Program-made: the position numbers and the translations under genes
Shown: one piece after another, positions 43,327 through 50,965 of the stretch
Layout: each line of letters begins with the position of its first letter
Numbering within the stretch: position 1 is the stretch's first letter
NCBI RefSeq assembly: GCF_000834015.1
Contig: NZ_JXQI01000071.1
Coordinates: 1 to 64,000, forward strand
Length of the DNA stretch: 64,000 nt
Source of the DNA: Prevotella pectinovora
GTDB taxonomy: Bacteria > Bacteroidota > Bacteroidia > Bacteroidales > Bacteroidaceae
Direction of reading: 5' to 3'
Notes under the pieces: model-generated
Told to the model about the DNA's origin: nothing
The model's database searches: none
The model's input: only the letters and a program-made list of their open reading frames with translations

Positions 43327-43623
43327 TCATTCCGGTTCGTATGTGGTCTTGAGCGGAAAGCCCTTCTCCTGTGCCATCAGAGTGACGGTGCGCACCTTCG
43401 TTCGTGCCATGTCGTAGGTGTAGACACCTATCATAGCCGAACCTTCGTGGTGTATCTTCAGCATCAGCTGTTCTGCGTCATCGGGAGTTCTATGGAATAT
43501 CTCTATCAGCACCTTGATTACGAATTCCATCGTCGTGATGTTGTCATTGTGCATCGTCACTTTGTACATCCGGGGTTTCTTGTATCTTATCTTTTGTCTT
43601 ATGTCTGATTGTTGCTGTGGCAT
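43327..43623 (-). CDS. clpS: ATP-dependent Clp protease adaptor ClpS
   Basis: A 98-residue adaptor that binds N-degrons and delivers them to ClpA. It has the core VTMHNDNITTMEFVIKVLIEIF (the Asn-Asp pair at the N-degron site, Met replacing part of the hydrophobic pocket), EAMLKIHHEGSA-like sequence as LMLKIHHEGSAMIGVYTYDMA, and KVRTVTLMAQEKGFPL. Normal length with a disordered N terminus. The next gene, clpA, starts about 260 bp downstream beyond the MITE. Confidence 0.95.
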   Translation of the reverse strand: MPQQQSDIRQKIRYKKPRMYKVTMHNDNITTMEFVIKVLIEIFHRTPDDAEQLMLKIHHEGSAMIGVYTYDMARTKVRTVTLMAQEKGFPLKTTYEPE

Positions 43624-43675
43624 AATTGTATGGGTATTGATTATTTGATATTGTTTCTCTCTGTTCCGCCTTCCG

Positions 43676-46234
43676 TCAGAACTTGAACATCAGCTTGAAC
43701 CTCACTCCCTGTTTGTGAGCCGTAGGCAGGTCGAGATAGTTGAGGCGTCTCACGTACTGCACGCTGAGCACCTTGAAGATGTTGCTCACTCCAGCCACGA
43801 TTTCCACATAGGGCTTGTTCTTGTCCATCAGGTTGGCACCGTCGGGGAATTGCATCAGCTGCGTGTTGCCGATATTACAGGCAGAGTATGGGTTGTTCTT
43901 CTCTGTCAGGTTACCCCACAGACATTTCACTCCTATATACTCCCTCCACTTGAGCTTCTTGATGAACGGGATGCGGTTAAGTATCTTGCCGTTCATGTTC
44001 CACCACACGTCGATGCTGGCATAGCGGTCGTTCAGGAACTCCATGTTGTTGATGAGGTTGAACGTGCCGTATTGTGCGAGATACGACAGGTTGGCGGCTG
44101 GCATGATTAGCAGCGGGAACGGCACCTTGTTCCATTGTATTCCGCCTCTGAGGTCAACGTTCAGGTCGCCCCAGCTGTTCATCCAGAAGCGCTTGTATAT
44201 CGTGGCTTCGGTGAAGTTGTAGTTGTAGTCGCCTCCCAGCACCCCCTTCACTCCCATCGTGTGGGAGATGGTGAAGACAGGAGCCTCGCGGTTGACCGAC
44301 ACTCTGTTCTGCTTTGTGTTCACCACCGTTTCGCCCGGTGCATATCTCAGCATCACCGAGGCCTCCGTGGTGCGTATCTTCCATGGCTCTGCCGGAGCCA
44401 CGCCGTTTGCCGACAGCGGTATGAACTTCAGGTCGCCGCACGCCTCATTCTCTTCGGTCTTCAGCTTCGCCATAGCCTTCAGTCCGCCATACCATTCGTA
44501 TTCGAAGGCGAGCTGCTGTCTGTTGTAGAACATCATCTCCTTCACCTTTGTCCACTTCAGCGATGTGAACACGTTGTCCTTGTCGGTAATAAGGAACTTG
44601 TCCGACGGTGAGCATACGTCATGCGACGACGACAGTGTCAGCGTGCGCTTCGGGTATTCGTGGGGCAGATACTGCTTGGCGTTGAACGAATAGGTGAGGT
44701 CGGCATTATAGTAGTTCTTCCTGCTGCCCCAGCCGTGGGCGTAGTAGCCCTTCAGAAACCAGTGCCTGTTCAGGTTTGCCGTAGTCTGTCCGCTGAGTCG
44801 CGTTCTCGTTCCGTCAACGAAGTTGCTCGTGATCATCGTGTTTATCGGTCCGATGTCGAATTTGCTCGGTGCCTGCTGCGATCCCGTCTCCACGAAATTC
44901 TCTATTGCCACCTTGAGGGCGAAGAGAGCGTATTTGAAGTTGCGCGAGTTCTCTATGTCGCGCAGAAACTGCGGCATCCTCGCCTCCGACCTCGTCAGCG
45001 GCACCATTCTCACCTGCTGCCAGAACATCCTGTCGCGGATCTTGGCGTCGGGCTGGTATATCTCCTTCTGCTTCCCTTTGAAGTATTTATCCTGTATGGG
45101 ATCGAAGAGATAGTCTGTCATTCGGGTGTTTCTTATCACTATCGCCTTGGTGAGTACGCTGAGCAGTGACAGCTCCGCCACCATGTCGTCTTGCGTCAGC
45201 ACCCATTCGCCGTTGTCCAGCTTGGTGTAAGCCTGCTGTATCTGCATGCCCTCCACGAAGTTCACTCCCGACTTGGAAGGCAGCGTCAGATGGCAGCGCT
45301 TCACGTGGAGCGTGGAGTCCTTCACAATCCACAGTTCGCCGGAGAATCCGAAGTCCTGTTGGTTGTTGGGCAGGAACTGCAGATGGAAACACGAGTCGCG
45401 CTCCACCTTCACCGTGTCTACGATATAGTAGCGGTAGAACTGTATGGCGTCTTTTCCTATCGGACTGGTGAAGCGTGCCTGCAGCAGTCGTATCTGGTCG
45501 TCGTAGATGTTCACGTTGCTGAACACGTCTTTCATCACCGTGCCCATCACCTCGCCGGTCTGTATGAACTTGTTCACGCCGTCCATGTGCTGTCCCACGA
45601 TGATTGTCTTTTCCGAATGAGGGTCCTTGCGGTATATCTGCCGCGAGATGGTCTCGTCAACCATTACCGGCATTATCAGCTTGTTGTTGTATGGGCAAGC
45701 CTCCACCTGGTTCACCATCCAGTAGGTCTTCTTCGTGCCCTTCCTTTCCAGTTCCTTCGGCGAGATGTCGTTCACCGCCAGTGTCAGCTTCTGGTATTTG
45801 GCATATTGGAAGAAGTCATGGTTTTCTATGTCGGTGCGCTTCTTGGCTGCTATCACCCGTCGCATCAGTGCCACGGCAGGGTTTTCCTTTCTCTTGTATC
45901 TCTTGCGCTTTGACTTCACCGTCACTCCCGACAGACTCTTGGTGTCGGGCTTCAGCGTTATGCGCATGTGGTTGGGAGAGTTGGTGCCTATGAGCAGTTT
46001 GAGGTCTTGATAGCCCACGGCGCTGAATGTGGCATACCAGCCGTCGTGCTTCTCTATTGTGAACCGACCTCCATTGTCACTCACATACGATTTGCCGTGC
46101 CCCTTATACCTGATGCTGGCAAGGGGTATGCTGTCGCCGGTGGCCTCGTCAACGATGACACCGGTGATTTGCTGTGCGCTCGCCATGAGGGTGGAGAGCA
46201 GCAGCAATATGAATAATGATTTCAGTCTTTTCAT
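43676..46234 (-). CDS. DUF5686 outer-membrane protein with carboxypeptidase-regulatory-like domain
   Basis: An 852-residue outer-membrane protein. A signal peptide ends at LMASAQQ, followed by a CarboxypepD_reg-like domain (ITGVIVDEATGDSIPLASIRY, about 22-95), then the DUF5686 region with many beta strands, ending in an aromatic residue (KLMFKF), as beta-barrel proteins do. No plug domain or TonB box is recognised, so it is not a SusC-type receptor. Function unknown. It follows the HAD gene of the lipid-like cluster by 69 bp. Confidence 0.88.
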   Translation of the reverse strand: MKRLKSLFILLLLSTLMASAQQITGVIVDEATGDSIPLASIRYKGHGKSYVSDNGGRFTIEKHDGWYATFSAVGYQDLKLLIGTNSPNHMRITLKPDTKSLSGVTVKSKRKRYKRKENPAVALMRRVIAAKKRTDIENHDFFQYAKYQKLTLAVNDISPKELERKGTKKTYWMVNQVEACPYNNKLIMPVMVDETISRQIYRKDPHSEKTIIVGQHMDGVNKFIQTGEVMGTVMKDVFSNVNIYDDQIRLLQARFTSPIGKDAIQFYRYYIVDTVKVERDSCFHLQFLPNNQQDFGFSGELWIVKDSTLHVKRCHLTLPSKSGVNFVEGMQIQQAYTKLDNGEWVLTQDDMVAELSLLSVLTKAIVIRNTRMTDYLFDPIQDKYFKGKQKEIYQPDAKIRDRMFWQQVRMVPLTRSEARMPQFLRDIENSRNFKYALFALKVAIENFVETGSQQAPSKFDIGPINTMITSNFVDGTRTRLSGQTTANLNRHWFLKGYYAHGWGSRKNYYNADLTYSFNAKQYLPHEYPKRTLTLSSSHDVCSPSDKFLITDKDNVFTSLKWTKVKEMMFYNRQQLAFEYEWYGGLKAMAKLKTEENEACGDLKFIPLSANGVAPAEPWKIRTTEASVMLRYAPGETVVNTKQNRVSVNREAPVFTISHTMGVKGVLGGDYNYNFTEATIYKRFWMNSWGDLNVDLRGGIQWNKVPFPLLIMPAANLSYLAQYGTFNLINNMEFLNDRYASIDVWWNMNGKILNRIPFIKKLKWREYIGVKCLWGNLTEKNNPYSACNIGNTQLMQFPDGANLMDKNKPYVEIVAGVSNIFKVLSVQYVRRLNYLDLPTAHKQGVRFKLMFKF

Positions 46235-46303
46235 TTCTCTCTTGATTTTCGGAATTGTATCCTAATGTTGTCTTCATCAGACAAAGGTGAGCTCCTTCGC
46301 CCG

Positions 46304-47005
46304 TCATTCCGCCAGCGACAGAATCTCCTTCAGACTCCCTATCACCTTGTCGGCAACGGGATTCTCCACCACCTCGTCTGTCCATCCTTCGCCTTTGAAC
46401 CATATCGTGTGGCAACCGATGGAGTGGGAGGGCAGGATGTCCTTGTCGTAGCTGTCGCCGACCACTGCCACCTCTTCGGCTTTCATGCCGAGCCGTTCCA
46501 CTCCCAGGGCGAAGATGCGGGCGTCGGGTTTCCTTATTCCCACTACTGCCGACTCTATGATGTCGCCGAACAGATGGTCGAGGCTGAACTCGCGGAGCAC
46601 GGTGGCGATATTGCCATAGAAGTTGCTCACGAGCACGAGTGGGTATTTCTTTGCCAATTCCTCCAGCACCAGTGCAGACTCCTTTGTCGTTTGCATGGTC
46701 TGCTGATACACGTCGTCGAGGATTCTCTTGAGATATCCTGTGGCGTCGCCCAGATTCCTCTTCTCCTCCAGCCATTGCAGCTGCAGCCTTATCTTAGCCT
46801 GCAGTGTGTCGCGGAAGGTGAAGTCGGGTTTCACTATCGGACTGGTGGCAAGCGTGCGCTCGCCGTATACGTAGGCATCTCTGAAATCCTGTTCGCCTAC
46901 GGGCACTCCGGTTCTCTCATACCCGTGCCACAACACCTTTCCCCAGTGGTTGCCTCTGGTGTCGAGCGTACCGCCGTAGTCAAAGATAAATCCTTTAATC
47001 CGCAT
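46304..47005 (-). CDS. HAD-superfamily hydrolase
   Basis: A 233-residue HAD fold protein. The nucleophile motif is FDYGGTLD (Asp9), in which the second catalytic Asp of DxDxT is Gly11, as in Bacteroidales DYGGT variants and similar to dehalogenases. VLVSNFYGNIATVL is motif II, VGIRKPDARIF contains the motif III Lys, and VVGDSYDKDI is motif IV. The start overlaps nearly with the stop of the CDP-alcohol phosphatidyltransferase gene (2-bp gap), so they are co-transcribed. If a phosphatase, it may remove phosphate from the product of that enzyme; this is inference. Confidence 0.88.
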   Translation of the reverse strand: MRIKGFIFDYGGTLDTRGNHWGKVLWHGYERTGVPVGEQDFRDAYVYGERTLATSPIVKPDFTFRDTLQAKIRLQLQWLEEKRNLGDATGYLKRILDDVYQQTMQTTKESALVLEELAKKYPLVLVSNFYGNIATVLREFSLDHLFGDIIESAVVGIRKPDARIFALGVERLGMKAEEVAVVGDSYDKDILPSHSIGCHTIWFKGEGWTDEVVENPVADKVIGSLKEILSLAE

Positions 47006-47007
47006 CG

Positions 47008-48042
47008 TCAGTCCTCCTTGATATCTGTATTGTGGCAGTCTTCTGACTCCTTGTTCTCATCGGATTCCTCCTTGTTCTCGTTTTCCTTCGTTGCTTTAGC
47101 CTCGCTGCAGGCTACTATTCTCTGCACCATCTTGTGACAGAGGTTCTCGTGCTCATGGTGCATGTATATATACATAATGTTCATCACCACGATTTCAAAC
47201 AGCAGATATAGCCATGGCAGGTCTATCAGGCAGGCGATATACAGGGCGATGGCTCTCATGTTGAAGGTGAGCAGGTTGGTGTATTTCATCAGCGGACGGC
47301 TGCCGGCAAGAAATTCCTCTTTCAGCGCAGCAGGCAGGTTCAGCGGTGCACCGTAGCGGTTTGTAGCCTCTGCCATCATGAGTTGGAAATTCTTCGTGCG
47401 TCGCTCCTGTGTGGCGCAGTATTTGGCGTAGTTGTAATAGAAGGCACGGAAGAAGAGCGCCTTCTTGGGCTGCTCGCGGAAGATCCGCCATTGTTCCTCC
47501 GACTTGTCGAGTTCGCTGCCCTCCTTGCCTTTCAGGAAGAACAGGTGTATCTGTCGGTAGTAGTCGGAGAGCAGACATTGCGGCGAATGGCTCATGATGC
47601 CTGCCATGAATGCCATCACCCATATCCATGGTCCCCAGGTCACGTCGGTGCCCGGAATCAGTTCGGTCATCATTCTCATAGAGAGAGCGAAATACACGCA
47701 GAAGAATGTAACGTCAGCCGAGAAGCCGTCGAGCACTCGTCCCACGAGTGTCTTCTTTCCTGTCAGTCGTGCCAGCTGTCCGTCGGTGGAGTCGCAGAAG
47801 TTGCTCAGCATCATCAGCACCACTCCCCAGATGTTATATTCCAGTTCGCTATGCCAGAACATCCATCCTGCCGCTGCTCCGAGTATCATGCCGAGTATCG
47901 TTATCACCGTTGGGTGAACTCCGAGGCGTTTCCACAGCAGTGTGAACACCAGTCCTATAGGTCGTGTGAAATACACGTCCAGCCATTCTTCCGTATCTTT
48001 AGATTTCATTGATGCCTTGAGCATCTCCTTAAATGTTGCCAT
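47008..48042 (-). CDS. CDP-alcohol phosphatidyltransferase family protein
   Basis: A 344-residue membrane enzyme that would transfer a head-group alcohol from, or to, a CDP-activated partner. The motif region is CDSTDGQLAR (84-92), eight residues, then GRVLDGFSAD. The last two Asp residues (105 and 110) are separated by four rather than the canonical three residues, an oddity for the family. About six hydrophobic helices are present and the ends are charged, with an acidic C terminus. Neighbours are an ATP-grasp gene upstream, with a repeat between, and the HAD gene 2 bp downstream. Confidence 0.88.
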   Translation of the reverse strand: MATFKEMLKASMKSKDTEEWLDVYFTRPIGLVFTLLWKRLGVHPTVITILGMILGAAAGWMFWHSELEYNIWGVVLMMLSNFCDSTDGQLARLTGKKTLVGRVLDGFSADVTFFCVYFALSMRMMTELIPGTDVTWGPWIWVMAFMAGIMSHSPQCLLSDYYRQIHLFFLKGKEGSELDKSEEQWRIFREQPKKALFFRAFYYNYAKYCATQERRTKNFQLMMAEATNRYGAPLNLPAALKEEFLAGSRPLMKYTNLLTFNMRAIALYIACLIDLPWLYLLFEIVVMNIMYIYMHHEHENLCHKMVQRIVACSEAKATKENENKEESDENKESEDCHNTDIKED

Positions 48043-48139
48043 GTCGTTTGTTTTGTTTGTTTTATTAATTGAAGATCCTCAGCAACCTTATTAGCCATTG
48101 CTATCTTATCAGTAGCCTTCACCTTCCATTGCTATCTGT

Positions 48140-48175
48140 CCCTCCCCTACGGGGGAGGTTAGGTGGGGGCTGATG
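48140..48175. repeat. REP-like unit
   Basis: CCCTCCCCTACGGGGGAGG followed by TTAGGTGGGGGCTG, directly beside the ATP-grasp stop codon. Same family as 16730 and the arrays near pit. Confidence 0.8.
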
Positions 48176-48178
48176 ACG

Positions 48179-49021
48179 TCACTCCGCTATTGTCGCTATT
48201 GCCTCTGCCGCATCGTGTCGGCAGACGGAGAAACTGGGCCAGTCGTTGAAGTCGATGATGGCATACGAACCGTCGGACCTCACTATGCAGTCGCCGCCAT
48301 ACACCTCTATTCCCGTAAGCTGAGCCAACCGCGAGGCGTCGCTATGCAGGGCGGCAATGTCGAAGGACGTGTGGCGTGATGTGCCGTTGCGCCTCTCGTC
48401 GCCGAACTTTGAGAATCCGCCATCCGTCGGGTAGGTAGTGTGGAAGAATGCCGTTCCTGCCACACCGTAGAATTTCACGAGGTCGCCGTCTACGTGTGCC
48501 GTTGTCACGATGTCGGTTATTCCTCTCTTTCTGAATTCCTCTGTGATGATGTCCCTCTCTTTCTCGTCGGCAGCAAATCTTACGTCACCCTTCTCCTGCG
48601 CCGCCTCGTCGCCTCGCTTTATCCACCATCCGTGGTCGCCGTGGAGTGGGGCACAGGGAAAGTCGTTCTCTCTCATCATCCTGTCGATGACGCTCCTTGT
48701 GGCGTTGAGGACAGGTTGCGGACGGTTTATCACTCTCGCTCCCTCACCTTCCATCTGCGTCAGGATGTCGAGTGCTTTCCTGCTCCTTGCCATAGAGAGG
48801 ACAAGTAGTGGGGCGCTGGAGTGTGGCAGATGGGCGTCTGGCAGTCTCTGCATCAGCGGCATCCCTTCCGTCTCGATGTCTTCTTCCCTTGTTTTATATA
48901 TGTTATATCGTGTACTGAGCTTTTCGCATACCGCATCCATGATGGCTTTGTCGCGCTCCACGGAATTTGGCGAATACCTCTCAGCCCGATATATGGAGAT
49001 TAATTCATACTTCACTTTCAT
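48179..49021 (-). CDS. ATP-grasp-like ligase or kinase
   Basis: A 280-residue protein with features of the ATP-grasp fold: RPQPVLNATRSVIDRMM, FPCAPLHGDHGWWIKRGD, a central AHVDGDLVKFYGV, then VYGGDCIVRSDGSYAIIDFNDWPSF, where DCIV and IDFNDWPSF match the metal-binding Asp and DxNxxP-like segment. It resembles RimK and inositol-kinase-like members. It could attach an amino acid or phosphate to a small alcohol. Position between a nucleotidyltransferase and a CDP-alcohol phosphatidyltransferase suggests a head-group pathway. Confidence 0.75.
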   Translation of the reverse strand: MKVKYELISIYRAERYSPNSVERDKAIMDAVCEKLSTRYNIYKTREEDIETEGMPLMQRLPDAHLPHSSAPLLVLSMARSRKALDILTQMEGEGARVINRPQPVLNATRSVIDRMMRENDFPCAPLHGDHGWWIKRGDEAAQEKGDVRFAADEKERDIITEEFRKRGITDIVTTAHVDGDLVKFYGVAGTAFFHTTYPTDGGFSKFGDERRNGTSRHTSFDIAALHSDASRLAQLTGIEVYGGDCIVRSDGSYAIIDFNDWPSFSVCRHDAAEAIATIAE

Positions 49022-49037
49022 AATTCATAATTTCCCC

Positions 49038-49100
49038 CGCTTGTCCCTCATAATCCGAAGTATCCCTCATAATCCGAAGTGGCCCTCATAATCCGAAGTA
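49038..49100. repeat. 20-bp tandem repeat CCCTCATAATCCGAAGT
   Basis: Three copies of CCCTCATAATCCGAAGT separated by 2-3 bases, just upstream of the ATP-grasp start codon. Beyond this small array come REP units at 49102-49170. Confidence 0.75.
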
Positions 49101-49101
49101 A

Positions 49102-49278
49102 CTAAGTCCCTCTCCCTTCAGGGGGAGGTTAGGAGGAGGCTTTTGAGTCCCTCCCCTACGGGGGAGGCTAGGTGGGGGCTGTTGTCAGCGGCGAGGCTAT
49201 TGACGTCGTTGTAGCAGATGTCAGCCGATGTGTATGCGCTTAGGAGTCCCTTCCCTTTAGGGGAGGTTAGGAGAGGCT
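49102..49278. repeat. REP-like units between the nucleotidyltransferase and ATP-grasp genes
   Basis: Three CCCTCCCCTACGGGGGAGG-type units or degraded relatives fill this gap, the last adjoining the nucleotidyltransferase stop codon. Confidence 0.75.
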
Positions 49279-50001
49279 TCATACTCTCAAAAACTCCTCT
49301 GCCTTCCCGATGTCGCTCTTGTGGTCGATGTCGAGGATTTTGCTGAAGGGGAAGGCCTCCAGATGCAGTCCATCAGCCACCATAGCCCTTTGGAAATTCC
49401 TCATTCTGCTCTCTCCGCGCTCTATGCAGGCATGCAGCGTGGCGATGGATTTTGGGGACAGTCCGTAGATGCCTCCGGAGATATATCGGCAGGAGTCGCT
49501 ATGGTCGAGGAATCCCGTGATGGTCATCGTCCCATCGGTATCCACATACAGCGGTTTCTCATCGTCGATATAGTCGGTCACCGCCATCAGTCCGTCAGCT
49601 GAATATGTCTCCATCGCGTCGTTCAGAGCCATGATATAGTTGCTGAACTCCTTCTCGCGGAATATCGTGTCCACGGTGGTAAGACAGTATGGTGCGCCCT
49701 CCAGATACCGGCTTATCTCGTAAAGGCTGTGCATGGAGCTGGGTGTGCTCTTCACCACGAAGCGCAGCGGGATGCGTCTGCCGTTGAGTCCGTCCTCCTG
49801 AATCTTCATCAGGTGGCTGCTGACGAGTGTCGTCTTGTCGTTGCAGATCACTACAATCTCCTCGGCGTTGTTGTCAGCGAATATCCTTATCAGGCGATCG
49901 ATGAGCGGTTCGCCATTCACCTCCACGAGTGGTTTCGGCATTTCTATTCCTTCGGTGGCGAGCCTTGATCCTTCGCCGGCTGCTATTATTGCGTATCTCA
50001 T
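49279..50001 (-). CDS. Nucleotidyltransferase (NTP_transferase fold)
   Basis: A 240-residue enzyme. AIIAAGEGSRLATEGIEMPK is the nucleotide-binding signature at residues 4-23 and PLVEVNGEPLIDRLI follows. A central CLTTVDTIF gives the metal-binding Asp. It is likely to form a CDP- or other nucleotide-activated alcohol phosphate. In archaea a similar domain fused to a CDP-alcohol phosphatidyltransferase makes di-inositol phosphate lipids; here the two are separate genes in one cluster. A short MITE-end-like palindrome lies 46 bp upstream. Confidence 0.88.
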   Translation of the reverse strand: MRYAIIAAGEGSRLATEGIEMPKPLVEVNGEPLIDRLIRIFADNNAEEIVVICNDKTTLVSSHLMKIQEDGLNGRRIPLRFVVKSTPSSMHSLYEISRYLEGAPYCLTTVDTIFREKEFSNYIMALNDAMETYSADGLMAVTDYIDDEKPLYVDTDGTMTITGFLDHSDSCRYISGGIYGLSPKSIATLHACIERGESRMRNFQRAMVADGLHLEAFPFSKILDIDHKSDIGKAEEFLRV

Positions 50002-50046
50002 ATCTCTTGTCGTTGTGGTCAGTTGAGGTTTTTGCTATTGCAGACT

Positions 50047-50079
50047 TCAACCCAAATCGGTCATTAGGCCGTTTGTTTT
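50047..50079. repeat. Solo MITE-end palindrome
   Basis: CCCAAATCGGTCATTAGG then CCGTTTGTTTTCC matches the left end of the MITE but lacks the interior and right end. TTCAA occurs directly before it and again after it, at about 50083-50087. A similar piece at 25283 lies upstream of another minus-strand gene. Confidence 0.6.
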
Positions 50080-50340
50080 CCTTCAAGTGCCTATATTCTG
50101 CAAAGTTATCTAAATCCTCTGTAATAAGAAAACAATTTCTTCTATTTAAGTTTTTTTTGTTAGTAGATGATGTGATTCCTTGCTCCTCGTCTGTTTATAC
50201 CCAGATTTGCATGTTTCGATTATGGAGTGTTTCTCTTATATTGTCTAAAAACCAGAGTATTTGTCAATGAGCAAAATACAACAAGGAATATGTATTTAGG
50301 GATTAACGCTTTTGCCCTTTCAGGGTGTACCAATGATAAT

Positions 50341-50524
50341 CCCAAAACGGTCATTAGTCCGTTCAATGTATAATTTTAATAACTGCTTGCAGTCTTTTGC
50401 TTTTTATAAGGCGTCTTTTGCTTGTTTTTAATTCGCAATAGCTCGCTATTACTCATTAAAAGCCAAACAAAATCCACTCTTCTAAAAAAGCAAAATACAA
50501 GCAAGCCCTAATGACCGATTTGGG
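50341..50524. mobile_element. MITE copy 2 (184 bp)
   Basis: Left end CCCAAAACGGTCATTAGTCC, right end inverted (CCTAATGACCGATTTGGG). Flanks are the direct repeat ATAAT (50336-50340 and 50525-50529). The interior closely matches copy 1. It lies in the gap between the nucleotidyltransferase gene and the small-peptide gene. Confidence 0.85.
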
Positions 50525-50604
50525 ATAATACGATAAAATACCCTGGGTATACTGAGTCCAGCACGCGTTGCTCTATCGCTACGATCTTCATGGCTCACAT
50601 AAGC

Positions 50605-50640
50605 AAAACAAGCCGGCTGTCATCGTTGACGGCCGGCTTG
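50605..50640 (-). terminator. Terminator of the surface-protein/small-peptide operon
   Basis: CAAGCCGGC (50609-50617) pairs with GCCGGCTTG (50632-50640). On the minus strand it is followed by TTTTGC. It lies 105 bp beyond the small-peptide stop. Confidence 0.75.
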
Positions 50641-50746
50641 TGGATAGTTATTCCGAAATAAAATATCGTTACTGTTACAATAACGGACACATCCGCCTGT
50701 AAACATCTATGTTGTTAGGAATGTCGGGGTGACATTCGCTTGGGGG

Positions 50747-50932
50747 TTAATCCTCCCACTGGTCCCAGAGGTTGGTGCTGTGATCCTTAGAACCGGCCTC
50801 GAAATCACCATTATTGTTTTCCTGTACACCTGTCTGCACATCCCCAGTGGTGTTCTGAATGCTTCCGGTGTGCATCAGAGTGCCCTTCACTGCCACCTTA
50901 ACGGCTGTGGGCTTTATATATTGCTTTTTCAT
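50747..50932 (-). CDS. Small MKKxYxKP-type peptide
   Basis: A 61-residue polar peptide beginning MKKQYIKPTAVKV. Small genes starting with this K-x-Y-x-x-P pattern are widespread in Bacteroidales, often several per genome, with no established role. The rest is rich in T, G, N and acidic residues (TGDVQTGVQENNNGDFE). It lies 33 bp after the large surface-protein gene on the same strand and before a terminator, so it is expressed with it. No leader-peptide cleavage motif can be seen, so a RiPP role is only a thought. Confidence 0.75.
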   Translation of the reverse strand: MKKQYIKPTAVKVAVKGTLMHTGSIQNTTGDVQTGVQENNNGDFEAGSKDHSTNLWDQWED

Positions 50933-50965
50933 GTTTATTGCTGATTAAAGAGTTTAACCTATGGA

